From Buddleja alternifolia (taxonomy: Eukaryota > Streptophyta > Magnoliopsida > Lamiales > Scrophulariaceae): 64,000 bases of DNA. How positions within the stretch are numbered: the first letter of the stretch is position 1; the number at the start of each line of letters is the position of its first letter. The notes below the pieces were generated by a model. It did no database searches. It had not been told where the DNA came from and saw nothing but the letters and a program-made list of their open reading frames with translations. The stretch lies in the NCBI GenBank assembly GCA_019426215.1, contig CM033400.1:17344568-17408567 (forward strand), given 5' to 3'. Made by a program: the position numbers and the translations under genes. Positions 1 through 12,300 of the stretch are shown here, in pieces.

Positions 1-1314
1 AAGAAAAAGAAAGAAAAGGGAGAAAGAAAGAAAGAAAATTCAGGGAAAAATAGGAAATGAAGAGTAATAGGTGAAAGGAGCTAGGCATATCGACGTGCCC
101 GTTACGAGTAAGTCTTTTACCGGTTGTTTCTTCAATTTAATCGGTGATTTTGGAATAATTATAGAGGATTGTATTTAGGTATGTTATATACCCTTTTTAC
201 AGATTATTGCACATGTAAAATTAGGAAAAAGTACCATTAGCTAGCTCCGGTAGCATCATCTTTACATGCAAAGTACTTAAGGTAAGTTGAAGTTCGTTCA
301 CTGCTTCATAAGGACCATATTATGCATGTTTATGATGTTTTAAGATAATTGTTTGGAAATGAATGTTATTACTTGCCTATTGTGTGAAGTGTTGACGTAT
401 ATATGCTTATGATGTTTTAAGATGATTACTTGGAAATGAATGTTATTCTTGTTTATTGTGTATATGAAGATGATGCTGTTAATGCACATATAAAGAAAAT
501 GATTGGAAAAAGGGGAGGTATTTGATTGATGGTCGGGTAGGCACGGGACGCGGGTGGGACCGGCGGACACAAAAGACTGGTGGTGAATACCTTGAGGCGT
601 AAAAGCCAAGATAGATAAAGCCACAATAGACTGGTGGTGAATACCTTGAGGTGTAAAAGCCAAGATAGATAAAGCCACGATGTACGGGAGAGCCAGCGGT
701 TAATATCATAGGGCCGAAAGGTCGGTTGTGAGAACCGCGTGATGCCTCTTTCATTGGCCAATTATTATGAACAGGTTCCGAAAACAGACGCCTATCATTA
801 TCAGTCGAATACCACACTTCGAGGGTACCCAAAAAGGAAAGCATGAAAAGGAAAAAGAAAAGTTTTAACTAAACTATGCATTATTGACTGTTGTATGTGA
901 TATGTGAAACATTGTTTTTAAAAATATGAGCTTCTTCTTACTGAGCCATTAGCTCATTAGGTTCTTATGATGCAGGTGATGATCATGTTTATGAACGTTG
1001 CCCAAGTCTCCAGAGCGGTCAGACAGAGCTATGTTCATATGCCATTCTTCGAGCACTTTTGTACTCTGATGTTAATTTGTATAACCGCTCTGTTATGGTT
1101 TTGTAAATATAAGTATGTTAATATGGGAATGAAGATACTGGGTTTTGACGTATGTAAAACAAAATGATTTGCTTTTATTTTTAAAGGCATATATTCTATT
1201 ATTTTAGAAAACCATAACATTTCAAAGGAAGAAAATGGGTCATCGCCCCTCGGCCTGACCGTGTGGCTTAACTGAGCTACATGTACCGGTCGGGTCGGGT
1301 CGGGGTGCGTGACA
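1..1314 (+). repeat. 5' LTR of Ty3/gypsy element G1 (5' end outside window)
   Basis: The sequence from base 1 is repeated almost exactly from about 6503, so this is the 5' copy of the LTR at 5902-7798; about 580 bp should lie left of the window. It ends in GTGCGTGACA, followed by a PBS. It begins inside a polypurine GA-rich stretch (1-38). About 45 bp around 341-385 is absent from the 3' LTR. Other differences seen are scattered substitutions and small indels, so the two LTRs are close but not identical. The LTR should carry the element promoter and polyadenylation signal; no clear TATA box was fixed. Confidence 0.93.
575..682 (+). repeat. 54-bp tandem duplication inside G1 5' LTR
   Basis: Two adjacent 54-bp units begin GACTGGTGGTGAATACCTTG at 575 and at 629 and differ at only a few positions. 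The same doublet is present in the 3' LTR at 7056-7163, so the duplication predates insertion of this copy. Minus-strand open frames here are by-products of the repeat. Confidence 0.9.
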
Positions 1315-1317
1315 GTT

Positions 1318-1331
1318 TGTCGTATCAGAGC
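1318..1331 (+). promoter_or_regulatory. Primer binding site of G1
   Basis: TCGTATCAGAGC at 1320-1331 matches the plant initiator tRNA-Met PBS (TGGTATCAGAGC) at 11 of 12 positions and lies a few bases after the LTR end CA at 1313-1314. It would prime minus-strand DNA synthesis. Confidence 0.85.
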
Positions 1332-1503
1332 GGAGGTTTAGTCTTTCCTGAAGACAGAAGAAGGCATATGAACATATTCTAGCTGGGAAACTTGGTTAAC
1401 TCTTAGTTTATTCCTTTATGTTTGATCAATGCATATTATTGTCATTATGGTGCATTCATTATTGGCTAGTGAATGGGATAAGTTGTGCAACATATAGGAA
1501 ACC

Positions 1504-2048
1504 ATGCCACCAAAAAGAAAGGAAATGGGTGCCCAAGAGGGTGGCAACAATGTGGTGGATAATCTAACTAATTTGATACAAGAACAAACTAGAATGCATG
1601 GTGAACAGATTCAACAGTTACTGGACATGCAACAGAGAACTCAAGAACAGAATCAGCAAGTTCATGCACCTCCTGTTCGACCTGACAATCCACATGTTGT
1701 TTATGAGAAGTTCAGAAAAATGGAACCATCTGATTTCTACGGTAGCTCGTATCCCATAGTTGCAGAGGAGTGGGTTAAATCGTTGGATACCATCTTTGAC
1801 TACATGCGTATCGATGATGCTGATAAGGTACTTTGTGCAATCTTCTTACTGAAGAAAGAAGCAAGAATCTGGTGGGAAGGAGCCAAACTTGCCGTGGATA
1901 TGGAAATATTGACATGGGATAGGTTCAAGGTGATCTTTTATGACAAGTACTTCACCTAAGATGCTAGATCCCTTAAGGTAAAGGAGTTCTTGGAATTGAA
2001 GCAGGGAGACATGACTGTATGTGACTATGTTAGAAAATTTGAAGAGGG
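1504..2048 (+). pseudogene. gag: G1 gag, N-terminal part, broken
   Basis: Capsid-type Gag of a Tekay-like chromovirus. The frame opens with MPPKRK at 1504; a glutamine-rich segment (about residues 25-55) precedes the retrotransposon Gag fold, recognisable from [14 protein letters not shown] and ARIWWEGAK. An in-frame TAA at 1957 interrupts it. The same frame then continues as [20 protein letters not shown] to a TGA at about 2050, where reading must shift into the pol frame. Comparison with the family suggests roughly 20 residues are missing between VRKFEEG and the downstream [11 protein letters not shown]. Gag from this copy cannot be made intact, so it would depend on a helper element. Confidence 0.88.
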
Positions 2049-5000
2049 TTGAAGATATGTACTGAAAAGGTCGATCACTTTTTGAGAGGATTGAAACCTG
2101 AGATTAGACGGGATGTAAGGATGTCTTCGGCAACTCAGTTTAGAGAAATTGTGGATAAAGCTTTGATGGCTGACCTGGATGAAAAAGAAATTCAGAAATC
2201 CTATCAACAAAAGAGACAAATGTTCACTCCAAGAAACCCAATACAATGGAAGAAACCAGAGCAGAAACCAGGTCAAGGAAATGACAAGCGTCCTAGAGTT
2301 GGACAGATGAATGTGATTGAAAAACCTAAATGTGCTAAATGTGGGAGGAATCATTTTGGTGAATGCCAAATGGGTTCCAACAGTTGTTTCAAATGTAAGA
2401 AACCTGGACATTTTGCAAAGGATTGCCCAACCCTCCAGAACAGAGTGCAGGGGAGAGTTTATTCAATGACAAATGAACAAGTTGAGGCAGATCCCTCAGT
2501 CGTTTCAGGTACTATTTTGATTTCGGGTATGCCTGCATTTGCATTGATAGATTCAGGTTCTACACATTCATTCATATCAAATGCATTTGTGAGAAAATTG
2601 GGTATTACACCAGATTTGTTAAAAATAAGATATAGCATGACAATTCCATCGGGGGAAGAAATGGATTTCAGTCATGTATTGAGGACTTGTTCTATTTATA
2701 TTGGTAGCCGAACACTATATGCTAATCTTGTTGTTCTACCAATTTCAAATTTTGAGGTTATTTTGGGTATGGATTGGCTTACCAAATATCATGCGACCAT
2801 TGATTGTAATAAGAAAGTCGGGATCTTTCAGCCACCTGGAAAAGAACAATTTATGTTTAGCGGAACTTCAAGTTCATTTTCATTACCAATTATATCGGCA
2901 TTGAAGGCCCAAAAGATGCTGAACAAAGATTGTGTAGGGTATTTGGCAAGTGTGGTGGACACTTCAATTGAGATACATTTAAAGCCTAAAAATGTGGAGG
3001 TGGTTAGAGAATTCCTAGAAGTATTTCCAGATGATTTACCAAGACTACCACCAAATCGAGAGGTTGAATTTGTGATTGATGTTTTGCCAGGAACTGCCCC
3101 TATTTCTAAAGCACCATATAGAATGGCACCAACAGAGTTAAAAGAGTTAAAAGTGCAACTACATGATTTGCTTGATAAGGGTTTCATTCGCCCTAGCTAT
3201 TCTCCTTGGGGAGCTCCTGTGTTGTTTGTTAAAAGGAAAGATGGAACCATGTGGTTATGCATTGATTACAGAGAACTAAATAAAGTAACAATCAAGAATA
3301 AGTATCCCCTTCCCAGAATAGATGACTTGTTTGATCAATTGCAAGGTGCATCGGTGTTTTCTAAGATTGATTTGCGTTCTAGTTATCATCAACTAAAAAT
3401 CAAAGAGGAAGATATACAAAAAACTGCATTCAGAACAAGGTATGGCCATTATGAGTTTCTAGTAATGCCCTTTGGTTTAACGAATGCTCCTGCAGCTTTC
3501 ATGGATTTAATGAATCGGGTATTCAAGCAGTTTCTTGATAAATTTATGATTGTATTTATTGATGACATCTTGATCTACTCATGCGATGAACGAGAACACA
3601 AAAAACATTTAAAACTTGTGTTGCAAGTTCTCAAAGAGAAACAACTATATGCTAAATTCAAGAAGTGTGAATTCTGGCTAGGACAAGTGGTATTCTTAGG
3701 GCATGTAGTATCCCAGAATGGAATCTCAGTTGACTCAAGTAAAATAGAAGCTGTGAATAATTGGCCAACACCAACAAATGTATCAGAAGTTAGGAGTTTC
3801 TTAGGATTGGCAGGATATTACAGGAGATTTGTTCAGGGACTTTCAAAATTGGCCATTCCATTGACGATGTTGACAAGAAAGAACATGAAATTTATTTGGA
3901 CTGATGCTTGTGAAAAGAGTTTTCAAGAGTTGAAACACCGATTGACTACCGCTCCTATTCTTTCTGTTCCAACTGGAATCGGTGGATTTGTTGTGTATAG
4001 TGATGCTTCTAAAAATGGTTTGGGTGCTGTGTTAATGCAAAATGGGAAGGTTATTGCCTATGCTTCAAGGCAATTAAAAGAGTATGAAAAGAATTATCCA
4101 ACTCATGATCTGGAACTTGCTGCTGTTGTCTTTGCCCTGAAAATTTGGAGGCATTACTTATATGGTGAAAAGAGTGAGATTTACACCGATCATAAAAGTT
4201 TGAAGTACTTGTTTACCCAAAAAGAGCTGAATATGAGACAACGGAGATGGTTGGAACTTGTTAAAGATTATGACTGTGTGATTAACTATCATCCGGGTAA
4301 AGCAAATGTGGTAGCTGATGCGCTGAGTAGAAAGTCTATGTCTTCTCTCCTTATCACACAGAAGCCATTATTACTAGATTTGCAGAAATTGGAACTTGAA
4401 ATTGTGCCTGAAGGGAAGATATGCTTTTTGTCAGCTCTGATGTTGAAGTCTGAACTTCGTGATAAAATCATTGAAGCTCAGAAAAGTGATGTGTATTTAT
4501 CTGAGATAAAGAAAAAAATGGATGAAGGAAAAAGGACAGAATTCTCAATTTCTGATGAGGGAGTTATGCAATACAATGGAAGGTTATGTGTTCCATCTGA
4601 TCAAGCCATCATGGAAGATATTCTAAAAGAAGCTCATACTAGTCCTTATTCAATACACCCCGGTAGCACAAAGATGTATAAGGACTTACAACAACATTAT
4701 TGGTGGACCGGTATGAAGAAAGATATAGCAACGTTTGTAGCAGAGTGTTTAACTTGTCAACAGGTTAAAGCTGAACATCAAAGACCAGCGGGTTTATTAA
4801 AGCCTCTACCGATCCCAGAGTGGAAGTGGGAGCATATTACTATGGATTTTGTGCTTGGATTGCCTAAGACTCAGAAGGGATACAACTCCATATGGGTGAT
4901 TGTCGATAGATTAACAAAATCAGCACATTTTCTTACAGTAAAGTCGACATATAATATGGATCAATATGCTCAACAGTACATTAAAGAGATAGTCAGATTG

Positions 5001-5702
5001 CATGGAGTGCCAGTTTCCATAGTATCCGATAGGGATCCTAAATTCACTTCTACATTCTGGAAGAGTTTGCACAATGCCTTGGGAACAAAGCTTGCATTCA
5101 GTACAACATTTCATCCACAGAGCGATGGGCAATCTGAAAGGGTTATACAAATACTTGAGGATATGCTAAGAGCGTGCACACTAAATTTCCAAGGAAGCTG
5201 GGATGTGAAATTACCATTGGTAGAATTTACCTATAACAACAGCTACCAATCTACCATTGGAATGGCACCGTATGAAGCATTATATGGAAGAAAATGCAGA
5301 TCTCCAATTCATTGGGATGAAGTTGGAGAAAGAAGACTACTTGGTCCAGAATTGGTACAACAAACAACAACGGTTGTGGAAAAGATACGTCAAAGAATGA
5401 AAATGGCACAGAATACGCAGAAAAGTTGCGCAGACACACGGAGAAGGGATTTGGAATTTTCTATTGGAGATCATGTGTTCCTAAAAGGAATCCTAAGATT
5501 TGGGAAGAAAGGAAAACTGTGCCCGAGGTATGTTGGTCCGTTTGAAATTCTTGAAAGAGTTGGAGATAGAGCTTACAGAGTGACCTTACCTCCTTCATTA
5601 ACCGGTGTTCATAATGTGTTCCATGCAGAGGAAATATATTTCAAATCCTTCTCATGTGCTAAGTTACGAGCCATTGGAGCTATCTCCAAATTTAGCCTAT
5701 GA
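2049..5702 (+). CDS. pol: G1 Gag C-terminus plus Pol polyprotein (PR-RT-RNase H-IN)
   Basis: An unbroken 1217-codon frame. The TTG at 2049 is only the upstream limit of the frame, not a credible start. In order: end of the capsid domain (1-60); CCHC zinc knuckle [14 protein letters not shown] from about residue 113, with an imperfect one just before it; aspartic protease with [10 protein letters not shown] near 167; reverse transcriptase from about 333 with the FIDD catalytic box near 503; RNase H with [10 protein letters not shown] near 647 and TDHKSL downstream; the integrase HHCC finger starting HPGSTKMY near 870; and the integrase DDE core with Asp in TMDFV near 932, SDRDPKF near 992 and Glu in DGQSERV near 1029. 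A GPY/F-like segment ([11 protein letters not shown]) follows. The catalytic residues look intact, in contrast to the broken gag. The frame is lost after HNVFHAEE, where the family normally continues into the chromodomain. Confidence 0.92.
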   Translation: MKICTEKVDHFLRGLKPEIRRDVRMSSATQFREIVDKALMADLDEKEIQKSYQQKRQMFTPRNPIQWKKPEQKPGQGNDKRPRVGQMNVIEKPKCAKCGRNHFGECQMGSNSCFKCKKPGHFAKDCPTLQNRVQGRVYSMTNEQVEADPSVVSGTILISGMPAFALIDSGSTHSFISNAFVRKLGITPDLLKIRYSMTIPSGEEMDFSHVLRTCSIYIGSRTLYANLVVLPISNFEVILGMDWLTKYHATIDCNKKVGIFQPPGKEQFMFSGTSSSFSLPIISALKAQKMLNKDCVGYLASVVDTSIEIHLKPKNVEVVREFLEVFPDDLPRLPPNREVEFVIDVLPGTAPISKAPYRMAPTELKELKVQLHDLLDKGFIRPSYSPWGAPVLFVKRKDGTMWLCIDYRELNKVTIKNKYPLPRIDDLFDQLQGASVFSKIDLRSSYHQLKIKEEDIQKTAFRTRYGHYEFLVMPFGLTNAPAAFMDLMNRVFKQFLDKFMIVFIDDILIYSCDEREHKKHLKLVLQVLKEKQLYAKFKKCEFWLGQVVFLGHVVSQNGISVDSSKIEAVNNWPTPTNVSEVRSFLGLAGYYRRFVQGLSKLAIPLTMLTRKNMKFIWTDACEKSFQELKHRLTTAPILSVPTGIGGFVVYSDASKNGLGAVLMQNGKVIAYASRQLKEYEKNYPTHDLELAAVVFALKIWRHYLYGEKSEIYTDHKSLKYLFTQKELNMRQRRWLELVKDYDCVINYHPGKANVVADALSRKSMSSLLITQKPLLLDLQKLELEIVPEGKICFLSALMLKSELRDKIIEAQKSDVYLSEIKKKMDEGKRTEFSISDEGVMQYNGRLCVPSDQAIMEDILKEAHTSPYSIHPGSTKMYKDLQQHYWWTGMKKDIATFVAECLTCQQVKAEHQRPAGLLKPLPIPEWKWEHITMDFVLGLPKTQKGYNSIWVIVDRLTKSAHFLTVKSTYNMDQYAQQYIKEIVRLHGVPVSIVSDRDPKFTSTFWKSLHNALGTKLAFSTTFHPQSDGQSERVIQILEDMLRACTLNFQGSWDVKLPLVEFTYNNSYQSTIGMAPYEALYGRKCRSPIHWDEVGERRLLGPELVQQTTTVVEKIRQRMKMAQNTQKSCADTRRRDLEFSIGDHVFLKGILRFGKKGKLCPRYVGPFEILERVGDRAYRVTLPPSLTGVHNVFHAEEIYFKSFSCAKLRAIGAISKFSL

Positions 5703-5938
5703 AGAGAAAACCAGTGCAAATCCTTAATCAGAAGGTGAAACAATTGAGAAACAAAAGTATTAATCTGGTAAAGGTTTTGTGGGAAAATCATGCGGTAGAA
5801 GAAGCTACATGGGAACGGGAAGAAGAATTGCGGAACAAGTATCCAGAATTATTTCGGTATGTCAAATTTCGAGGACGAAATTTTTTAAAGGAGGTTATGA
5901 TTGTAATGCCCAATAATTTCTCACGCAGCCAACGATAA
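5699..5938 (+). pseudogene. G1 integrase C-terminal chromodomain, frameshifted from pol
   Basis: This continues the integrase tail in another frame: KRKPVQIL, then KQLRNKSINLVKVLWENH and EEATWEREEELRNKYPELF. That is the aromatic-poor group II chromodomain found at the C-terminus of plant chromoviruses of the Tekay/Del lineage, thought to guide integration to heterochromatin. A frameshift between about 5630 and 5700 separates it from pol. The frame runs through the PPT into the 3' LTR before stopping at 5936-5938. The same module ends G2 at 28058-28354. Confidence 0.85.
5885..5901 (+). promoter_or_regulatory. Polypurine tract region of G1
   Basis: TTAAAGGAGGTTATGAT lies directly before the LTR start TGTAATGCCC. 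AAAGGAGG is the purine core expected to prime plus-strand synthesis. The family form (AAGGAGGGGAGAAT, as in G2) is better preserved. Confidence 0.75.
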
Positions 5939-7798
5939 GCATGTCATATAGTTGCATTTATTATTGACTATAAATGGCATGATTGCACGAACATGATTAC
6001 TTTCTAATTATATGATAACTGCATTTAAGGTACATTTTTGCGAACGTTTATCACTAGTTAAGCAGGCACGACGTCTAAGCAGATATGACGTCTAGCATTT
6101 ATCGCTAGTTAAATTAAAAAAAATGAATTGATAATTGATGTGTTTCCCAGGTGGTCATCCATCTTAGAACTGCTCCCGTCTGAGCACGCTTAACTTTAAA
6201 ATTTTGATTGAATTTGGTACACGAAAGCTTCCCGCTAGTCACCGGGTCAATATATTTCATGCCCTACATGCTCTTACGTGTCATTTATATGTCACGATGA
6301 ATGTAAATATGCGACACATAGAAAATATAAGGCATAAACGTATAACACGTATTAAGCTAGCAGCTGCAAATAATTCATTGAATATAATAATATTATTTTC
6401 TATAAACCTTCACAAGTAAGTTTGGCAAGCAAACCGCCTCAACCTTGTTAAAAAGAGGTTTCTGGACGGCAAAATGTAAGGAAAAGAAAGAAAAAGAGAG
6501 AAGAAGAAAAAGAAAGAAAAGGGAGAAAGAAAGAAAGAAAATTCAGGGAAAAATAGGAAATGAAGAGTAATAGGTGAAAGGAGCTAGGCATATCGACGTG
6601 CCCGTTACGAGTAAGTCTTTTACCGGTTGTTTCTTCAATTTAATCGGTGATTTTGGAATAATTATAGAAGATTGTATTTAGGTATGTTATATACCCTTTT
6701 TTACAGATTATTGCACATGTAAAATTGGGAAAAAGTACCATTAGCTAGCTCCGGTAGCGTCATCTTTTCTAGTTCATTGCAAAGGACTTAAGGTAAGTTG
6801 AAGTTCGTTCACTGCTTCATAAGGACCATATTATGCATGTTTATATGCTTATGTGTGAAGTGTTGACGTATATATGCTTATGATGTTTTAAGATGATTAC
6901 TTGGAAATGAATGTTATTCTTGTTTATTGTGTATATATGATGATGATGCATGATGTTAATGCACATATAAAGAAAATGATTGGAAAAAGGGAGGTATAGT
7001 ATTTGATTGAAGGTCGGGTAGGCACGGGACACGGGTGGGACCGACGAACCCAAAAGACTGGTGGTGAATACCTTGAGGCGTAAAAGCCAAGATAGATAAA
7101 GCCACAATAGACTGGTGGTGAATACCTTGAGGTGTAAAAGCCAAGATAGATAAAGCCACGATGTACGGGAGAGCCAGCGGTTAATATCATAGGGCAGAAA
7201 GGTCGGTTATGAGAACCCCGTGATGCCTCTTTCATTGGCTAATTATTATGAACAGGTTCCGAAAACAGACGCCTATCATTATCAGTCGAATACCACACTT
7301 CGAGGGTACCCAAAAAGGAAAGGATGAAAAGGAAAAAGAAAAGTTTTAACTAAACTATGCATTATTGACTGTTGTATGTGATATGTGAAACATTGTTTTT
7401 AAAAATATGAACTTCTTCTTACTGAGCCATTAGCTCATTAGGTTCTTATGATGCAGGTGATGATCACGTTTATATGTGAAGGTTGCCCAAGTCTCCAGAG
7501 CGTTCAGACAGAGCTATGTTCATATGCCATGCTTCGAGCACTTTCGTACTCTGATGTTAATTTGTATAATCGCTCTGTTATGGTTTTGTAAATATAAGTA
7601 TGTTAATATGGGAATGAAGGCAGTGGTTTTGAAGTATGTAAAACAAAAATGATTTGCTTATATTTTTAAAAGGCATATATTCTATCATTTTAGAAAACCA
7701 TAACATTTCAAAGGAAGAAAATGGGTCATCGCCCCTCGGCCTGACCGTGTGGCTTATCTGAGCTACATGTACGGGTCGGGTCGTCGGTGTGCGTGACA
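5902..7798 (+). repeat. 3' LTR of G1
   Basis: A 1897-bp LTR from TGTAATGCCC to GTGCGTGACA, homologous to 1-1314 over its shared part. It is followed by ATTCC (7799-7803), the candidate 5-bp target duplication; the partner copy is outside the window. It lacks about 45 bp present in the 5' LTR and contains the 54-bp doublet at 7056-7163. The insertion lies inside a LINE ORF1 (next feature). Open frames on both strands within it are incidental. Confidence 0.93.
7056..7163 (+). repeat. 54-bp tandem duplication inside G1 3' LTR
   Basis: Second copy of the doublet described at 575-682, with the same period (start points 7056 and 7110). Confidence 0.9.
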
Positions 7799-8879
7799 AT
7801 TCCATTGCTAGTTGCTTTTCCGTCCTTGAGTCCATTCCATATCGATACAACAAACTTCTCAACTCCAAGAATGTAAGATTTTTTCCCAATGAAGTAACCT
7901 ACCAGAGTGTTATCCCACCTGTTCAATCCAGCCTTCCCATGTTCCCAAGTAGGATGTACAATTTTTTTACCATTGATCTTCTCTGGGGTTATATATCGAA
8001 GTGAAGTTCTTATATTGTTTTGGATTACCTTGTGATTATCTGGATTAGTATTATTAACATTCGGTCCTACCTTGATATTTCCGACCAAGATTTCCATAGG
8101 ATCATCCGCTTTTTGAACTACTGGACTCAATGTTCGAACGTTGGTAGAACGTGACATCAATCTGATTTTTCTCAGCTACTAGTCCCAACGTTTGAATGTT
8201 GAGACTAAGACGTTCGAACGTGATCTGCAATGAAGGATCTGGTTTGTTTCCAACATTGTAAACCCTTAATGGTATAGGAGAATGCTTATGAAAATTATGT
8301 ACCGAGGAAGAAAACAATCTCCTGATGCCTCCTTTAGTTATTGATGAATGAATTCCTTCTTGGTTAAGGAGGTTTCCAATAATTGCACGTCTGAGTCCAA
8401 TGTTTGAACATTAGAATTTTCACATTCGAACATTGGCACATTAGGGTTTTTTGTGTGCCGCCATGCGACGTTCGAACGTTGGATTTCACATATTTGAACG
8501 TCGACTTCATTTTTGGTGCAAACTCTTCATCTGATACAACAATTTTTCGGGCAAAACCAGGTTTTTTCGGTGATATATCGATCATTAAAGATGAATTTAC
8601 CAATTGCGTTGCTCCTACTGTACCAATATCACCACGAGTTCGATACTTATACAATATGGGTGATGAAACCACATTGACAAATCAAGTTGTGACCGGGGTG
8701 AATAAACTATATGATAGATTTCCATAAACCGATATGTCTAATGATGTATTTCTTGAGTTTCCTACAATCTTATCAACCAAATCATTAAATTCTTGCATGT
8801 CAAATTTTTCTCCAAAATCTGAAATTCTATGAGAGATTGAATCAAAATCATGAAATCGATTGATTTGTGAAGAGCTCAT
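7799..8879 (-). pseudogene. LINE L1 ORF1, 5' part with DUF4283-like domain, broken
   Basis: Read from about 8879 downward, pieces in shifting frames give MSSSQINRFHDFDSISHRIS, a middle region, then KIVHPTWEHGKAGLNRWDN followed by TLVGYFIGKKSYILGVEKF and IWNGLKDGKATSNG. The last block is the N-terminal half of the DUF4283-type domain of plant L1 LINE ORF1 proteins, which bind RNA. The domain is cut off exactly at 7799, where the G1 3' LTR begins, so G1 inserted into this LINE. Several frameshifts separate the pieces. The middle region contains repeated palindromic TTCGAA motifs. Confidence 0.78.
8130..8504 (-). repeat. Dispersed palindromic CGTTCGAACG motifs inside LINE ORF1
   Basis: Seven variants of a palindrome around TTCGAA: 8131-8143, 8186-8203, 8211-8220, 8401-8410, 8421-8436, 8466-8482 and 8491-8504. 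The best copies are CGTTCGAACG at 8211 and CGACGTTCGAACGTTGG at 8466. On the minus strand they encode repeated SNVRT/SNVKI/SNIQT tripeptide-like units. Spacing is irregular, so this is not a simple tandem array. Confidence 0.75.
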
Positions 8880-9024
8880 GAATAGGTGAAGAAGAAGATG
8901 AAGCCATAATAGACTATTAGAGAGCTAAAAATCACCCCCCATTAGGAGAGAGAAGAGAGCACATTATTTAACTCCATAGTAGTAAAAGCATCAGAATATA
9001 ATGGGCGTCCTTTGATTCCTGCAG
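8880..9024. other. LINE L1 5' leader and junction segment
   Basis: On the minus strand 8880-8965 reads as a pyrimidine-rich leader (CTCTCTTCTCTCTCC) just upstream of the ORF1 start, as expected for an L1 5' UTR. 8966-9024 shows no recognisable content and contains the junction to the plus-strand ORF2 tail. Confidence 0.45.
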
Positions 9025-9368
9025 TCCATTAGTTGGTAAGAATAAAGTTGATCAACTTGAAAAAGAATCCATTTGGAAAGCAAAAAATAATGCTTCTACA
9101 TCTTGGGGTTGGAAACAAATCCTAAAAATGAGGAGTCATATGCAACCTCATATCAAGTATAGTGTGGGCAACAGGAAGAATATTTTTCTATGGCAAGACC
9201 CATGGCATGAAGACGAAATATTGGTGGCTAGTTATCCACGTGGACCTTTGGTTATGGGGTTACCAATGGACACAAATCTCTCGAAGATGGTTAATTTAGA
9301 GGGGTGGAACTGGCCTAATGATTCTTCCATTGAATCAATTGACATAAAAGTTCATTTACCATGTATTG
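9025..9368 (+). pseudogene. LINE L1 ORF2 C-terminal fragment
   Basis: Reads VDQLEKESIWKAKNN, then SWGWKQILKMRSHM, GNRKNIFLWQDPWHEDE, YPRGPLVMGLPMDTNLS and EGWNWPNDS. The same segments appear in the complete ORF2 tail of L2 (GNGSRFFLWKDPWH, YPNGPLLTGLP, EREWPSNTRFE), so this is the connector downstream of the LINE reverse transcriptase. It stops at 9369, where the GL LTR begins. Orientation is opposite to the adjoining ORF1. Confidence 0.82.
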
Positions 9369-12300
9369 TGTAGAGCCCACCAACCAGCTGGTGGCCCACC
9401 ACACCGCGACGCCAGCTCGATCCAGGAGACCGTCCTTTCTCGAGCCAGCGCTAAGCGTCAGACCTATAACAATACTTCATTTGCTGAAACTAAAAATTTT
9501 CTTTCCAATTAGACCAACAATACATTCTTCATCAGTCTTACACAATTGAACAACTCTATCAATTACAGGTCTCCAAGCCAAAACATATACATACCCAATC
9601 ATACATCCCAAAACAGCACTCCCTCTAATAGCAACGAACTAATGCTTCCTTTACTCCTCAATTCTCCCTTCGTATTCAACATACTAAACTTATCTGAAAA
9701 GGAAGAAAGAGGGAGGGGTGAGTCTGAATGACTCAGTGAGGTAGGTTAACAGATTGCTTTACCTTTATCTTTAAACGGAATCTGCAGCGGAATATTACAA
9801 GAGAAACAAGATTAGACTTATCGAGCAAATCATTGGAGAAAATAAACTATCAGAACGATGAATATCAATCACGATACACATAACAAAACTAGAATGAATA
9901 ACACATATACTTTAGATTCAGGTCATATAATTGTGTTCAGTCTCCCCACTGTCCCATACCAGCAGGAGACTTCACACCTTTTGAGATTTGCAGGTGTCGG
10001 GATTCTAGTGGTGACTCTACGGGTTCAAGAGGTGGCCCCCACCGTCGCGTGGCACTTTGTCCTGTATAGCACTTAGCTCCCAGTCTACGAAATTTCCAAG
10101 TGTCGGGATTCTAGAAGTGGCTCCTACAGGTTCACCAGGTGGCCCCCACCGCCGTGTGGCACTTTGTCCCGCATAGCACTTAGCTCCCTTCACTCTGCCT
10201 TTGAGAGTCAAAGCTTTAGAACATGAAAAGAACATATCGCGGATGGATGCCGGACAGTAGGATTCTAGTGGTGGCTCCTACGGGTTCAAGAGGTGGCCCC
10301 CGCCGTTGCGTGGCACTTTGTCCCGCGTAGCACTTAGCTCCTTTAGCCAACGGAATAGACCAAGGAATACAATGGTTTCAACATGTTAAGAAAGAGATAT
10401 TGATTCGATATACATATGATAAGACTCACGGGAATTGACAACGATTAGACCGAAGACCATTTCGAGACAAAACATGTACCATAGATGTGAAAAGAATAAC
10501 ATCAGGAATCACGAGATATTGACATTTAGGAATCAACAATCAAACAATATGGAAGCGGGTAAAGCAAATTCAAGCAATAAGAAGGAATTAGAAACCCTCG
10601 CAGATACAACCCGTCGTCATCGCCTCGTGTCTCGTTTGAACCACGAACATATCCTGCTAGTCAAATACACCATCATAATTTCTAACTAAGGTACATATAA
10701 CTTAATCGAAACTAGTAAGTTATTGTAGGTGTATAGATACTCTAGTCTTAATAAGCCTCAAGCTACTTACCGGCGCAACTTCACTATAAAAATCCTCATA
10801 AATACTCAAAATATGATTTTACTCTCAAATTTCACAGTAACAGAGGAATCAGATTGCATAACATGCCATAATATTTTTAGAATTAATTGACATTTTGAGG
10901 TTGGTGATTTGGTCATCAAAATATGGCTGCACGAAAACGTTTTTCCTGGACAGCTAGTCTGGTTTCAAATACTTTTATAAAATCCCCTATTCCTTGAAAA
11001 ATTCCCAACTTTTTTGAAAATACTCAACACCTATATAAATTTACAGTAAATTTTTGGGAACTAAATAAAATCTTTAAAGCTTGGAAAAGAAGCTTAAAAC
11101 AGAACTTTTCAAAATCCCGTCAGACAGACTGGCAGGTTTACTCAACGATTATTAGAAAAATCCATAAACTCCAATACTCACCAAATTTTGCAGAGACGTT
11201 ATAAACATAACCAAGATGATACAGAAAATTTAACATAATCAAAGTATTAAGTTTGATCTCTTAAATACAGATTTCAATATCAAAACCAGAAGCTGAAATT
11301 TCCATACTTCTTACTTTCATGTCAAAACCAACATGCATGTCCTAGATACTTTTTAGAAACTTATTAAATTTGACATGCAATTACCCAATCAAGCTTGAAA
11401 TACAAATATATCCATGGGTATACAAGAATTTAGTCAGATCCTACACCTATTCACACATGCAACCATAATTTCAACCCAACATTCACAATCACCTCATGCA
11501 TGATCCAAGTGAACTCCCAATTGCACAAGTTAAGGTATAATTCCATAATAACTTCCAATAACTCAGTAAAAACATATACTTAAATAGGTAAAGGTGATTT
11601 ACCTATTCCACTTGAAGAAATTACAACAAATTATGGTTTAAACTTTCGCAAAAGCAAGTAGGAATGCCATTTTGCAGCAGCTTCTGGTTCAGGGCTTTTT
11701 CTGGATCTTTAGGTAGCATTTAAGTAAAATTGCTTTCCAGAATGTTGTAGATTATCCTCTTAGGAAGAGATGATTGAAATAAAGTTCTTTAAAGAGGGGG
11801 TAGGTATAATGCACGCAGGCCAAGTCAAGAAAAGGACTTTTCTTTCTTAGTAGTCTTAATGACTAGTAGTTTGAAGTCTCAGCATCTCCACTAAAGTTGT
11901 GAGTAGCTGTAAGTGGAGCTAAGTCCAGATAAATTGGCCAGCTTCAAAAGGACTCAAACCATTTGGCTAGAATGATCGATCACACTCAATTTGGATGACA
12001 TTTGACCCTTCAAATGTGCAAACTCCGAACCCTGCGCAGCTTGCGTTTTTTCCTTTTCCTTTAAGGTTGAAGGAGATGACTTGTATGTTTCTGCATTTTT
12101 CTTTCCAAAAGACTCACTCTAATGCTGAAGTCAAGAGGTGGGCAGGCTCTATATTCAGGGAATGAGTGATGAGGTGTTGGTTAAAGAAGGCATCAAGGGG
12201 TTAGGTGTAAGCATGAGATGAAGTGGTGCAAGATGAGGTGGTGAGTATAATATTATTAGCTAGACATATATATCTCTATTGTAGCTGCATTATGTATAAT

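Noticed and set aside
340..844. Overlapping minus-strand open frames in the G1 5' LTR (same at 6841-7235)
   Set aside because: They translate the 54-bp LTR duplication in several frames and recur in both LTRs; no protein family.
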